Shown here: positions 7,334 to 15,383 of the stretch, one piece after another
How the letters are laid out: every line of letters begins with the position of its first letter
Numbering within the stretch: the stretch's first letter is position 1
Virus record (IMG/VR): IMGVR_UViG_3300047994_000012
Location: 1-21,998 of that record
From: a virus
Length of the DNA stretch: 21,998 bases
Reading direction: 5' to 3' (one strand)
Notes under the pieces: generated by a model
Seen by the model: the letters and a program-made list of their open reading frames with translations, nothing else
The model's database searches: none
Told to the model about the DNA's origin: nothing
Position numbers and translations under genes: made by a program

Positions 7334-8452
7334 GTGCCGCAAGTAACACCCGAACGGTCTTTCATCAGCGGGCGCAATGCCCGTCCGTTGACTGGTTTCG
7401 ATCCGAAATTCTATGGCGATTTGCAGCGCATCGGCATTGAGTTGCCGCAACGTGAATTGCGCCGCATGGCACAGTTTGCGGCCGAATTTGACGGCTTCGG
7501 TATGGATGCTTTGCAGCCGTTGGTTTCGGTTGCCAGCATCCCGACACCAATCCAATTCTTGCAAAATTGGCTGCCTGGCTTCGTGGAAATCGCCACAGCC
7601 GCCCGCAAAATCGATGAGATTGTGGGCATTTCCACGGCTGGCGCATGGGAAGATGAGGAAGTTGTTCAAGGCGTTATCGAGTTGACTGGAACGTCTGTTC
7701 CCTACGGCGATTACACCAATATTCCGCTTTCAAGCTGGAATACCAATTTCGAGGAATGGAGCGTTGTTCGTTTCGAGGAAGGCATGCAAGTTGGCGTGCT
7801 GGAAGAAGCCCGCGCATCGCGCCTGAAAATCAATTCGTCCGCTTCCAAACGCGAAAGCTCAACACGCGCGCTGGAAATTCAGCGCAATGCAGTCGGTTTT
7901 TTCGGCTACAATAGCGGCAACAATATGACCTACGGCTTCCTGAACGATCCAGGATTGCCGGCCTATGTGGAAGTGCCTACAGGTGTGTCTGGTGAAACCC
8001 AGTGGTCAACAAAAACATATCTGGAAATCATCGCTGATTTGCGAACGGCTTTCAGCACTTTGCGCACTTCTTCCGCTGAAGTTGTGGACCCTACCAATCA
8101 GCCTACAACGTTGGCGCTGGCAACGGCTGTGATTGATTATCTGTCAGTCGTTTCTGACTACGGCAATTCGGTCATGCAATGGTTGAAAGAAACCTACCCG
8201 AAATGCCGCGTTGAAAGTGCGCCAGAATTGGACGCAGCAAATTCCGGCGACAACGTTTTCTATCTTTTTGCTGATGAAGTGAAGGATAGCTCAACGGATG
8301 ATGGACGCGTATTTACGCAGGTTGTTCCTGCAAAATTTCGCGTTATCGGCGTGGAGCAAAAGGCCAAAGGTTACATTGAAGATTACAGCAATGCGACTGC
8401 TGGCGTGCGCTGCAAACGTCCGTTTGCAGTTGTCCGTTACTACGGGGTGTAA
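7334..8452 (+). CDS. major capsid protein, DUF2184 family
   Basis: 372 residues from GTG 7334 behind GAAGGA. Family hallmarks of DUF2184 capsid proteins are visible: FISGRNARPLTGFDPKFYG near the start, TPIQFLQNWLPGFVE near residue 73, AGAWEDEEVV near 101, GTSVPYGDYTNIPLSSWN near 117-134, GVLEEARASR, then FFGYNSGNNMTYGFLNDPGL near 195-214. The protein has the HK97 fold in known relatives and forms the icosahedral shell. No N-terminal delta domain is obvious, which fits a scaffold supplied separately by the DUF2213 protein upstream. The stop is followed after three bases by a perfect intrinsic terminator, so the capsid transcript may end here. One TGTGGGCA copy lies at 7621-7628. Confidence 0.93.
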   Translation: MPQVTPERSFISGRNARPLTGFDPKFYGDLQRIGIELPQRELRRMAQFAAEFDGFGMDALQPLVSVASIPTPIQFLQNWLPGFVEIATAARKIDEIVGISTAGAWEDEEVVQGVIELTGTSVPYGDYTNIPLSSWNTNFEEWSVVRFEEGMQVGVLEEARASRLKINSSASKRESSTRALEIQRNAVGFFGYNSGNNMTYGFLNDPGLPAYVEVPTGVSGETQWSTKTYLEIIADLRTAFSTLRTSSAEVVDPTNQPTTLALATAVIDYLSVVSDYGNSVMQWLKETYPKCRVESAPELDAANSGDNVFYLFADEVKDSSTDDGRVFTQVVPAKFRVIGVEQKAKGYIEDYSNATAGVRCKRPFAVVRYYGV

Positions 8453-8455
8453 AAC

Positions 8456-8481
8456 AAAGCCGGGAAAAGTCCCGGCTTTTT
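8456..8481 (+). terminator. intrinsic terminator after the capsid gene
   Basis: A perfect 10-bp stem (AAAGCCGGGA, 8456-8465, with TCCCGGCTTT, 8470-8479), a four-base loop and a run of five T (8477-8481). It begins three bases after the capsid stop and lies between two genes on the same strand, so it probably lowers expression of the connector and tail genes relative to capsid, unless antitermination operates. The structure is seen; the strength is inferred. Confidence 0.88.
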
Positions 8482-8482
8482 C

Positions 8483-8488
8483 AAAAGG
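8483..8488 (+). promoter_or_regulatory. ribosome-binding site for the GTG start at 8495
   Basis: AAAAGG six bases before GTG 8495. An ATG at 8493 in another frame stops after four codons, so the GTG is preferred. Confidence 0.6.
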
Positions 8489-8494
8489 TGCGAT

Positions 8495-8950
8495 GTGGGG
8501 ACTGTAAGAATTTATTCGACTGCAACTAATTCAACGCAGTATTGCGAATATGACAACAAAGACGATCCGAAAAAGTTGAAGCGCAAAGTGCGCTTCGTAA
8601 CTATTCTGGGTGGCACTGGCGTTGCTCGCAAGCGCGGGCTTGTTACGCCGCTTGGCGTTTGCACAATTGTTACCGAAGAACAACTTGCTTTTCTTGAACA
8701 GAATGGCAGTTTCAAGCGGCACAAGCAAGCCGGGTTTATTACTGTTGTCAAAAGCAGCGCGCCCGATCCGGCCAAAGTAGCTGAAAATATGGCGCAGCGC
8801 GACGGTTCAAGCCCGCGTATGCCACACGATTATGCAGATGCGAAAAAGCCAAAAATGGCAAAGAAAGCTGACAACGGTTTGTCAATAACCGCTCCGGCTT
8901 ATGTCAAGCCGTCTAGCAGCGGGTTTGCTGAAATACGGCAACCGGATTAA
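8495..8950 (+). CDS. hypothetical protein between capsid and connector genes
   Basis: 151 residues from GTG 8495. The first ~90 residues look compact and beta-rich (VRIYSTATNS, KVRFVTILGGTGVARKRGL, FITVVKSS). The rest is Lys-, Ser- and Pro-rich and probably disordered. I cannot name a family. Its place after the major capsid gene and before the DUF4054 connector is where many phages of this type keep a small structural or head-completion protein, so a minor virion role is likely. It is the first gene after the internal terminator, so it needs read-through or an unseen promoter; I found no convincing promoter in the 42 bases between. Confidence 0.7.
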   Translation: MGTVRIYSTATNSTQYCEYDNKDDPKKLKRKVRFVTILGGTGVARKRGLVTPLGVCTIVTEEQLAFLEQNGSFKRHKQAGFITVVKSSAPDPAKVAENMAQRDGSSPRMPHDYADAKKPKMAKKADNGLSITAPAYVKPSSSGFAEIRQPD

Positions 8951-8953
8951 CTC

Positions 8954-9421
8954 ATGTCTTATTCTGCACAACCGTTTCCGATAACGCTGGTTTATACTGA
9001 TGCGGATTTTCGCACGAATTTTCCGTATTTTGCCAATACAGCAACTTATCCAGAAGCGCAGTTGCAGAATTTTTTTAACATGGGAACGCAATTTGTTTCT
9101 AATTTCAATTGGGGACGGATGACAAATGCAGCCCGTCAAACCGCGTTGTATTTGTTGACTGCACATTTACAGCAAATGTTTACTGACATTGTTGCCGACA
9201 ACGGCGCCGCGCCAGGCGTTGTAACCGATGCGCAGATTGACAAAATACGAGTGCAAATTCAGCCGCCACCTGGCAAGACTGCTTTTTCATATTGGTTAAA
9301 TCAAACCACATGGGGACAACAGTTGCTTGCGTTGCTATCCGTGCAGAGTGCTGGCGGTTTTTATAAGTCCGGCGTTCCGCAGTTGGCAGGTTTTCGTAAT
9401 TCGTTTGGCGGTTTTGGGTGA
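8954..9421 (+). CDS. DUF4054 head-tail connector (adaptor)
   Basis: 155 residues from ATG 8954. The N-terminal half follows the DUF4054 pattern: FRTNFPYFANTATYPEAQLQNFF, then a helix with FNWGRMTNAARQTALYLLTAHL. These small helical proteins dock as a ring under the portal; the structurally studied relative in Pseudomonas phage E217 is called the head-to-tail adaptor. The C-terminus is Gly/Phe-rich (NSFGGFG), as in other connector proteins whose tails insert into neighbouring rings. The stop overlaps the next start as GTGA, which suggests matched synthesis with the next neck protein. Confidence 0.82.
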   Translation: MSYSAQPFPITLVYTDADFRTNFPYFANTATYPEAQLQNFFNMGTQFVSNFNWGRMTNAARQTALYLLTAHLQQMFTDIVADNGAAPGVVTDAQIDKIRVQIQPPPGKTAFSYWLNQTTWGQQLLALLSVQSAGGFYKSGVPQLAGFRNSFGGFG

Positions 9422-9927
9422 CAAAAGTTATTCATGTTGCTGCCCCTAATCGCGACAAATTGATTGCCGCATTGCAGAAACTTGACGGTGTAAAGTGTCA
9501 AGTTGGCTGGTTTGCAAGCGCCAAATATAAAGATGGCACATCAGTTGCTTACGTGGCGAGCATACAAGAATACGGCTATGCGCCGAAAAATATTCCCCCG
9601 CGCATGGGCATGCGTGAGACGATTGCAGAAAAACAAGCATCGTGGGGACAGTATGCGGCCTATGGTGCCCGCAAGGTGCTGGAAGGCACGATGACACCAT
9701 ACGATGCCTTGGAATTGCTCGGCAGCCGGGCACAAGGTAATTTTTACAAGCATATCTCGGAAGTCACCCAGCCACCGCTTACTTTTGCCACGCAAGCGGC
9801 GCGGGCCAGAAGACTCGGCATTCCAGCCGACGAATTGACAATGACCGGTGCAAAGCCGCTTAACGATACCGGCCTGATGATTGCCAGCCTGACTCATCAA
9901 GTGACCGATGGAAAAATCGAACAATGA
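9418..9927 (+). CDS. neck / tail-completion protein (gpG or HK97 gp10-like)
   Basis: 169 residues from GTG 9418, overlapping the connector stop. Features shared with virion-morphogenesis proteins of the Mu gpG / HK97 gp10 type: VGWFASAKYKDGTSVAYVASIQEYG near residues 29-53, NIPPRMGMRETI near 58-69, a helical middle (YDALELLGSRAQGNFYKHI), TQPPL, and a final KPLNDTGLMIASLTHQV. In relatives these proteins form part of the neck or complete the tail end that joins the head. The middle (9600-9900) is more GC-rich than the flanks. The stop overlaps the next gene as ATGA. Confidence 0.72.
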   Translation: MTKVIHVAAPNRDKLIAALQKLDGVKCQVGWFASAKYKDGTSVAYVASIQEYGYAPKNIPPRMGMRETIAEKQASWGQYAAYGARKVLEGTMTPYDALELLGSRAQGNFYKHISEVTQPPLTFATQAARARRLGIPADELTMTGAKPLNDTGLMIASLTHQVTDGKIEQ

Positions 9928-10292
9928 TACCCGGAAACTTGTTGAATAAAGCCATGCGGCTTACCGGTTCAACTACTATTCAATGGTATGGTCAACCGAC
10001 AACTGTTCTGAACGAAATAGGATTGCTTGTTTCAACGTATGCTGACCCTGTGCCGGTTCAAGCCTCGGTGCAACCTGTTCCTAGAACGATGATGCAATTT
10101 CTTGGATTAGACGCAAACAAAGAATACGTTATGGTCTATGCGTCAACTAAGATGGATGATCTTGCACGCGGAAGGCCGGGCGATCAGTTTCAATATTCTG
10201 CCTATATGTATCAGATAATGAGTAACACAGAATGGTTTCCGATTAACGGCTGGAATGGCACAATGGCGGTAAAAATAGGATTGCCGCCATGA
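9924..10292 (+). CDS. putative collar/neck protein
   Basis: 122 residues, starting in an ATGA overlap. It is probably mostly beta-structured (TTIQWYGQPTTVL, VQASVQPVPRTMMQF, YVMVYASTKMDDLARGRPGDQF, WFPINGWNGTMAVKIG). In phages with the same gene order, the gene between the connector and the tail-terminator (gateway) gene encodes a collar protein, and size and predicted character fit. No catalytic motif is visible. The name rests on position and general resemblance. Confidence 0.58.
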   Translation: MIPGNLLNKAMRLTGSTTIQWYGQPTTVLNEIGLLVSTYADPVPVQASVQPVPRTMMQFLGLDANKEYVMVYASTKMDDLARGRPGDQFQYSAYMYQIMSNTEWFPINGWNGTMAVKIGLPP

Positions 10293-10825
10293 TGGACAAC
10301 CCGCTAATTGCATTGTTGATTACAACTATAAATGCAGGGCTTGCCGCGCAATCGGTCACTGTGGGCATTCAGCAAGCATACCAGCCGACACAGCAAGGCG
10401 TGCCCACAGAACCATATCTTTTAATCAGTAAAATAGCGGATGCACGCTATGGTTTCACGCAATGCACGGATGCATTTGACAACGAAACCGGAGTGATGAC
10501 ACATTCCGAAAGTGAGCAAATTCTAACAACTTTTCAGATAGGTGTTAGCGCAATTCAAAATCCGGCTGACGTTAGCGCGTTGACGCAGGCTGATTATATA
10601 AAAGCAGCCGCCACCGCTTTGCAGCTACAGAGTGCAGTATCGTCTTTGAATGCGGCGGGTGTTGGCATCGAAAGAATTATGAAAATACGTCAAACATTTT
10701 TCAAAGATGAAAAAGGCAGGTTTGAAGCCTCGCCTATTTTCGAGTTTACAGTTTCGCATTTTAATACCGTGTCCTATGAGATCGGTAGCACAAGCGAAGC
10801 AATTGGAACCGTAGCAGCGTTTTAG
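10289..10825 (+). CDS. neck terminator / gateway protein (LIC_12616-like)
   Basis: 178 residues from ATG 10289 (ATGA overlap); a second ATG follows at once, so the start may be 10292. Sequence character matches the LIC_12616-type neck terminator family: an N-terminal helix (NPLIALLITTINAGL), a YLLISKI strand, the EQILTTFQIGVSAIQ strand, an Ala-rich helix (ADYIKAAATALQLQSAV), then GVGIERIMKIRQTFFKDEKGRFEASPIFEFTV. Proteins of this kind cap the tail tube at the head-proximal end, ready to join the neck. The tail sheath gene is next, as expected. Two TGTGGGCA octamers face each other here (10360-10367 on +, 10401-10408 on -). Confidence 0.75.
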   Translation: MMDNPLIALLITTINAGLAAQSVTVGIQQAYQPTQQGVPTEPYLLISKIADARYGFTQCTDAFDNETGVMTHSESEQILTTFQIGVSAIQNPADVSALTQADYIKAAATALQLQSAVSSLNAAGVGIERIMKIRQTFFKDEKGRFEASPIFEFTVSHFNTVSYEIGSTSEAIGTVAAF

Positions 10826-10837
10826 GGAGTTTCTCGC

Positions 10838-12373
10838 GTGGCAATTTCATTCACGAATTACGTTGACATTACAAGCGGTGTTAGCGGCACTGCTGCTGTA
10901 AAGCAACGCGAGTTGATTACGCGAGTTTTTACTACGAATTTGCTTGTTCCGGCAAATTCGTATGCAGAGTTTACAAGTGCTGAAGATGTTGGCGCTTATT
11001 TTGGCACAACTTCAGTTGAATATGAGCGCGCATCTTATTACTTCAATTTCTTGTCGAAAAACAACGTTTCACCGCCAAAGATTTCTTTCGCCAGTTGGGT
11101 TGAAACAAACCGGCCGCCGATGATTTACGGCGATCCGGTTTATACTGCGACTTTGGCGACGTTTCAGGCGATTACCACGGGCAAGCTGGATATCCAGCTT
11201 GGCGCATCAACGCTGGCCCTGACGGCCCTTAATTTTTCGGCTGACGAAAGCCTGGCATCGGTGGCTGCCACCGTTCAGGCCGCGATTGTAGCGGCTGGTG
11301 GCAGCGATCCGGTTTGCACGGGTGCGACGGTGGTGTTCAACCCCACGTCGCCATTAGGGGCTATTTTCGAGCTTACGGGCGGCGGCACAGCGGGAGCTGG
11401 AACGGTCGCGGTGACAGCCCCGACAACTGGCACTGATGTTGGCGCTGCGCTGGGTTGGGAAAGCCCTGCGGCGGTTATATCGCAAGGTTCTGTTGCTCAA
11501 AGCCTGACCAATACGATGATTGCCAGCAATGGTGCGTCAAATAATTTTGGCACTTTCTGCTATGTGCCGACATTGACAAATACGCAAATTCTGGAATTGC
11601 AGACTTGGCTTTCAACACTCAACGTAACCTATATCGGATTGTATCAGGTTACGGAAAGCACCGCATCGGAAGTTTCGGCGGCAATTATTGCAACGCCAGG
11701 CGGCGCGATGACGCTTGCGCCATACACAACCGATTTCCCGGAAATGATACCGGGTATGATTTTGGCTGCTACCGATTACATGGGGCCAAATGCTTCGCAG
11801 AATTATATGTATCAGCAAGCGCCGAATACGCAGGCGAGCGTTACAACCGATGCAGAACAGGAAGCCTATGACGCCCTTCGCGTCAACTACTATGGGCAAA
11901 CGCAGGAAGCCGAGCAATTTATTGCTTTTTATCAGCGAGGCGTTCTGACCGGCAGCAGCAACTCGCCAGCCGACATGAATGTTTTTGCCAACGAAATTTG
12001 GTTCAAGTCTTACGTTGCAACTTTGTTCCTTTCGGCGCTGCTGACGCTGAACGAAATACCGGCTAACATTTCCGGTAAAGGAACAATGACAAGCATTATT
12101 CAAACCGCTGTCAATCAGGCGCTTGCCAATGGTGTTATCAGCGTAGTCGGCACTGCAAACCCGCTTACGCCAACGCAAATTCAGGCAATTGGGCAACTGA
12201 CTAATAGCGCCAACGCATGGCAACAGGTGCAGACAATCGGTTACTGGTTTATGGTCTATTTCACTAGCTCGGTTACAAGCGATGGACGGACTGAATACCA
12301 AGGCAACTATACGCTTGTTTACACCAAAAACAATGCTATTCGTAAGGTAATCGGCACGCATAACCTGATTTAA
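10838..12373 (+). CDS. tail sheath protein, DUF3383 family
   Basis: 511 residues from GTG 10838, with AGGGAG (10824-10829) eight bases upstream overlapping the previous stop. N-terminal motifs LITRVFTTNLLVPANSYAEFTSAEDVGAYFG and YERASYYFNFLSKNN are typical of DUF3383 sheaths. Residues ~105-210 form an inserted domain (KLDIQLGASTLALTALNFSADESLASVAATVQ...). The C-terminal half holds the conserved core (NQALANGVISVVGTANPLTPTQIQ, WFMVYFTSSVTSDGRTEYQGNYTLVYTKNNAIRKV). The sheath forms the contractile outer helix that drives the tube through the host envelope, so the tail is of myovirus type. The inserted domain coincides with a GC-rich patch (about 11160-11460), which suggests separate ancestry or exchange of that part. 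Confidence 0.93.
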   Translation: MAISFTNYVDITSGVSGTAAVKQRELITRVFTTNLLVPANSYAEFTSAEDVGAYFGTTSVEYERASYYFNFLSKNNVSPPKISFASWVETNRPPMIYGDPVYTATLATFQAITTGKLDIQLGASTLALTALNFSADESLASVAATVQAAIVAAGGSDPVCTGATVVFNPTSPLGAIFELTGGGTAGAGTVAVTAPTTGTDVGAALGWESPAAVISQGSVAQSLTNTMIASNGASNNFGTFCYVPTLTNTQILELQTWLSTLNVTYIGLYQVTESTASEVSAAIIATPGGAMTLAPYTTDFPEMIPGMILAATDYMGPNASQNYMYQQAPNTQASVTTDAEQEAYDALRVNYYGQTQEAEQFIAFYQRGVLTGSSNSPADMNVFANEIWFKSYVATLFLSALLTLNEIPANISGKGTMTSIIQTAVNQALANGVISVVGTANPLTPTQIQAIGQLTNSANAWQQVQTIGYWFMVYFTSSVTSDGRTEYQGNYTLVYTKNNAIRKVIGTHNLI

Positions 12374-12442
12374 GGCTGTGCGTAACTCTGTGGGCAATGC
12401 CCGTAAGCTACTGATTTAACGGCGCTTTTAAGGTGGATTAAG
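12374..12442 (+). other. intergenic leader between sheath and tube genes
   Basis: A 69-base gap, one of the larger ones in this compact module. It contains a TGTGGGCA copy (12389-12396), the only intergenic one, which is part of an 11-base palindrome GGGCAATGCCC, and AAGGTGG (12430-12436), a strong ribosome site six bases before the tube ATG. I see no convincing -35/-10 promoter and no T-tract terminator. Confidence 0.55.
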
Positions 12443-12892
12443 ATGCAAAATGTCTCGGCTTTTGGCTTTGCGGTCAATTTCATCGCCAGCAACACGTTCC
12501 CGGCAGGGTTCACAGTTACCGCGTTCGCGGACGACGCGGACCCTATGGACGTGCCAGAAATTGCGGTAAACAATTCTGCAATGGGCGTAAACGGCGATCT
12601 TATTATTTGGTCAAAAGCCAACGAATTGAAGCCGAAATTTGCAGTCATCGACGGATCGGTTGACGATATCAATTTGCAGATTTTGCTTGAAGCAAATCGC
12701 GTCGGCAAAGGCAAGTCGTCAGCGCAAGATGTGATTACTGCAACTTGCTTGTATCCGAACGGGACAACTACAACGTTCAGTCAAGGCGCAATTATGATGG
12801 GCACGCCAACGTCAAGTGTTTCCAGTGCCGGACGCATCAAAACGAAATCCTATGAATTTGCGTTCGAGAATAAGACAGGTTCAGGCGTGTAA
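12443..12892 (+). CDS. tail tube protein, DUF3277 family
   Basis: 149 residues from ATG 12443 behind AAGGTGG. The length and the segments [40 protein letters not shown] and [19 protein letters not shown] are typical of DUF3277 tube proteins, which stack as rings to make the inner tube surrounded by the sheath. The position after sheath and before the chaperone and tape measure is the standard one. The stop and the chaperone start share bases (TAATG at 12890-12894). Confidence 0.9.
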   Translation: MQNVSAFGFAVNFIASNTFPAGFTVTAFADDADPMDVPEIAVNNSAMGVNGDLIIWSKANELKPKFAVIDGSVDDINLQILLEANRVGKGKSSAQDVITATCLYPNGTTTTFSQGAIMMGTPTSSVSSAGRIKTKSYEFAFENKTGSGV

Positions 12893-13356
12893 TGGCCGAT
12901 TTGCTTGAACCAAAAGACGAAGAATTTTTGACGCTGAAAGGCGAAACAAAAACTTACGTCTTATCGAAATTTCCAGCCGTAGCCGGTAGGGAAATTGTGG
13001 CAGGTTATCCAACGTCAGCAATTCCAAAAGTTGCTGACTACAAAGATAACGAAGCAATCATGCTTAAGCTAATGTGCTACGTGGCGGTGAAACACCCCAA
13101 CGGCACATTACTGCGCTTGGTTACTTCAGAGTTGGTCAATAATCATGTGCCCGATTACGAAACTTTGCTTAAAATCGAAATCGCCATGATGAAATACAAC
13201 ACAAGTTTTTTCGGACAAGGGGAAGTCTCAACTTTCTTAGGCGCATTCGTCAAGAAAGTCCTAGTATCGGCTTCCCCAACGTTGACAACTTTCTCGGAGC
13301 GATTGTTGGAAGTGGTAAGGCAACGTGGCGCGAATTACGAGACGACTACACACTAG
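12892..13356 (+). CDS. tail assembly chaperone, short (unshifted) product
   Basis: 154 residues from ATG 12892, ending at TAG 13354-13356. It lies between tube and tape measure, where long-tailed phages encode the gpG/gpGT (or E/E') chaperones that coat the tape measure during tail assembly. The protein is mixed alpha-helical ([38 protein letters not shown]). A slippery TTTTTTC falls in frame at codons 105-107. Most ribosomes would read past it and make this product, whose last ~47 residues differ from the shifted form. Confidence 0.82.
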   Translation: MADLLEPKDEEFLTLKGETKTYVLSKFPAVAGREIVAGYPTSAIPKVADYKDNEAIMLKLMCYVAVKHPNGTLLRLVTSELVNNHVPDYETLLKIEIAMMKYNTSFFGQGEVSTFLGAFVKKVLVSASPTLTTFSERLLEVVRQRGANYETTTH

Positions 13357-13439
13357 AAGAAGCTTTCAATATATTTGAAGTCATTGCAGTGCAGCGTTAC
13401 AACGAATATTTGACAGTCGAATATCACCGGAAAAAGTAA
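12892..13439 (+). CDS. tail assembly chaperone, -1 frameshift product
   Basis: After 107 codons of the chaperone frame, a -1 slip at TTTTTTC (13206-13212) enters a frame that stays open from 13173 to TAA 13437-13439. This gives about 182 residues with a 75-residue alternate end. That end contains [29 protein letters not shown], the helical Leu/Glu/Asn pattern expected of the second chaperone domain, which in lambda binds the tape measure. The alternate frame has no useful ATG, and its only GTG or TTG codons lie near the end, so a separate start is unlikely. It ends 9 bases before the tape measure start. Frame, heptamer and position are seen; the efficiency is unknown. Confidence 0.8.
13206..13212 (+). 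promoter_or_regulatory. -1 ribosomal frameshift site TTTTTTC
   Basis: The heptamer reads T TTT TTC in the chaperone frame (codons AGT TTT TTC), an X XXY YYZ slippery site where both tRNAs can re-pair after a -1 slip. The -1 frame has a stop at 13170-13172, so a shift must occur after that point, and this is the only good heptamer I find in the overlap. No obvious stem-loop follows within 30 bases. Confidence 0.8.
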
Positions 13440-13448
13440 GGGCAAATC

Positions 13449-15383
13449 GTGAGTATTCTTGACACATTCACGATACTTTTTGAAAACAAAGGCGGCGCTG
13501 AAACCAAAAAAACGCAAGATGCAGTTACAGACAGCGCCAAGAAAACCGGTCATGCTGTAGAAGAAGCTGGTAAAAAAGGCGAAAAAGCAGCCCATAAAAT
13601 TACAGAAGGCAACAATAAACTAGCAGAGAGTTTTGATAAGGTTAAAGAGCATGCGGACGAAATGGCTGAAAGGCTTATCGAACATGCTTTAGAAGTTGCC
13701 GCCGCATTCAAGGCTTTGTTTGCAGTTGAAAAGCTAGTTGATAGTGTTTTTGAAACTGCGGAAACTTCTGATCAGCTAGGCGAGCGTGCAAAATCGCTTG
13801 GTGTAGAAGTTGAAGAATTAGATGCGTGGGGCAACGCAGCCAAGCGAGTCGGCGGATCGGCCGAGGCATTTGGGCAAAGCCTTGTCGATTTGAACCGCAA
13901 CGTTTCTAGGTTTGAAGCCACCGGAAAAGGCCGCTTGCTGCCTTTTTTGAAAGAGCTTGGTTTAGGAACCGACGTTCTAAAGCTGAAATTTACCGAGTTG
14001 CTGCCTGCGTTGGCAAAAGCAACTGAAGGTAAAGACAAGCAGCAAACCAGCGGCGCGTTGCGCGGCCTTGGTTTAGACGAAGGCACCATACGGCTATTGC
14101 AGCGAGGCAAGGAAGGCGTTGAAGCCCTGATTGCCAGGCAGAAGCAGCTAGGGCTTACCACTGCCGAAGATGCTGAAGCAGCCGAAAAATTCAACATAGA
14201 ATGGGATGACATTCAACAAATGTTCCACCATTTAATGGTGGAATTTGACACGTATTTTTTGCCCACACTTGAACGGTTGCTTGACGGTGTAGAGGCAATT
14301 ACACGGTTTCTTGAAGATCACGCAAACGTTGTAAAAGGTTTTTTTATTGGGCTTGGTGTCGCTGTAATTGCTCTAGCTGACGCATTTGACGTGCTTAATA
14401 TTGCCATGCTCAAAAACCCGGTTGTGTTGATTACAGCAGCAATTATTGCAGCTATCGCAGCATTTGCTTTGCTTTATGACGACATTGTTGCTTTTGCTAA
14501 AGGTGGCAATTCCGTGATAGGTCATATTGCAAAGCAATGGCCTATTGTGGGCAAAATTGCATGGGAAATTATCGACGCTTTCCGAGCATTGCGGGATTTC
14601 ACAGTTGATGCTTTTACAGACATTTTGCAGTGGATCGAACATATACCCGAAGGCTTCCGTCAATGGGGCGAAATTCTATCAGGCTTGTATGCTAAATTTG
14701 AAGAATTTTTTCCTGGCATTACAGGGTTGATTGAAGATACTAGCGGCGCTTTGGGTATTAACCTGAAAATATGGGAAGGCTGGTTTAATGCTTGGTTTGT
14801 TGCAGCTAAGTTTACAGTTGAAACTTTTTGGAATGTGACCAAAGCAATATTTGAGTTGCTGGCAAATATAATTGTAAATCCGCAACATGCTTTCGAGAAA
14901 TTCGGCGCAAGCATGAAGCAGGTTTTTCAGAGTTTCGGCAGCATTGGCGAAGGCGTAATTGCCTTGTGGCAAAAGATTGGCGATATTATTACCAGCACTA
15001 TAGGCCGCGTTCAGGCTGCAATTGGCGGAATTAGCGGCGCGTTGCATGTTGGCGGCAATGTGTTTGGCGAAGTCAAAACTTTTCTGCATGATCGGTTTAT
15101 ACATTCGACATACGGGGGTGCGCTTCTGCCTGATCTTCCTGCGGCCCATGCGGCGCTTGCTGACAGCAACGTCCCCGCGTCCGCTCTATCGCCAGGCGCG
15201 ATTCTAGCGGGCGTTCACGCGGGCGCTGGCGGGGCGAATGTAACCAATAACGTCACCGTGCAGGGTAGCACCATAAACGCCACCAGCGCCGAACCTGCCG
15301 CCATCGGCGCAGCCGTTGACGCTACTGTGGGCAAGCACATATCGACGGCCCTAAACCACTACGCGGACGGGGTATCTCATTAA
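13449..15383 (+). CDS. tape measure protein
   Basis: 644 residues from GTG 13449 (AAGGG just upstream). Residues 1-85 are Lys/Glu/Ala-rich and likely coiled coil. Two hydrophobic segments lie near 294-312 and 323-343, the usual transmembrane-like region of tape measures that may enter the host inner membrane. Aromatic-rich helices follow, and a Gly/Ala-rich end (residues ~555-644). At about 0.15 nm per residue the length predicts a tail near 95 nm. The protein sets tail length, is wrapped by the chaperones encoded just upstream, and is ejected before DNA. The last ~260 bases rise to about 70% GC, against roughly 30% around 14820-14880, so the end may come from another lineage. The gene contains a 21-bp palindrome (14223-14243) and three TGTGGGCA copies. 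The stop overlaps the next gene (TAATG). Confidence 0.92.
   Translation: MSILDTFTILFENKGGAETKKTQDAVTDSAKKTGHAVEEAGKKGEKAAHKITEGNNKLAESFDKVKEHADEMAERLIEHALEVAAAFKALFAVEKLVDSVFETAETSDQLGERAKSLGVEVEELDAWGNAAKRVGGSAEAFGQSLVDLNRNVSRFEATGKGRLLPFLKELGLGTDVLKLKFTELLPALAKATEGKDKQQTSGALRGLGLDEGTIRLLQRGKEGVEALIARQKQLGLTTAEDAEAAEKFNIEWDDIQQMFHHLMVEFDTYFLPTLERLLDGVEAITRFLEDHANVVKGFFIGLGVAVIALADAFDVLNIAMLKNPVVLITAAIIAAIAAFALLYDDIVAFAKGGNSVIGHIAKQWPIVGKIAWEIIDAFRALRDFTVDAFTDILQWIEHIPEGFRQWGEILSGLYAKFEEFFPGITGLIEDTSGALGINLKIWEGWFNAWFVAAKFTVETFWNVTKAIFELLANIIVNPQHAFEKFGASMKQVFQSFGSIGEGVIALWQKIGDIITSTIGRVQAAIGGISGALHVGGNVFGEVKTFLHDRFIHSTYGGALLPDLPAAHAALADSNVPASALSPGAILAGVHAGAGGANVTNNVTVQGSTINATSAEPAAIGAAVDATVGKHISTALNHYADGVSH
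14223..14243. repeat. 21-bp perfect palindrome in the tape measure gene
   Basis: TTCCACCATT, central T, AATGGTGGAA: ten perfect base pairs around one base, within codons for FHHLMVE. In RNA it would form a 9-bp stem with a three-base loop. The nearest octamer copy (14260) is 16 bases downstream. Confidence 0.85.

Noticed and set aside
11612-12397. A long (261-codon) open frame on the - strand
   Set aside because: It lies wholly opposite the conserved C-terminal half of the sheath gene, has no ribosome site or family likeness, and its composition is that of an antisense shadow.
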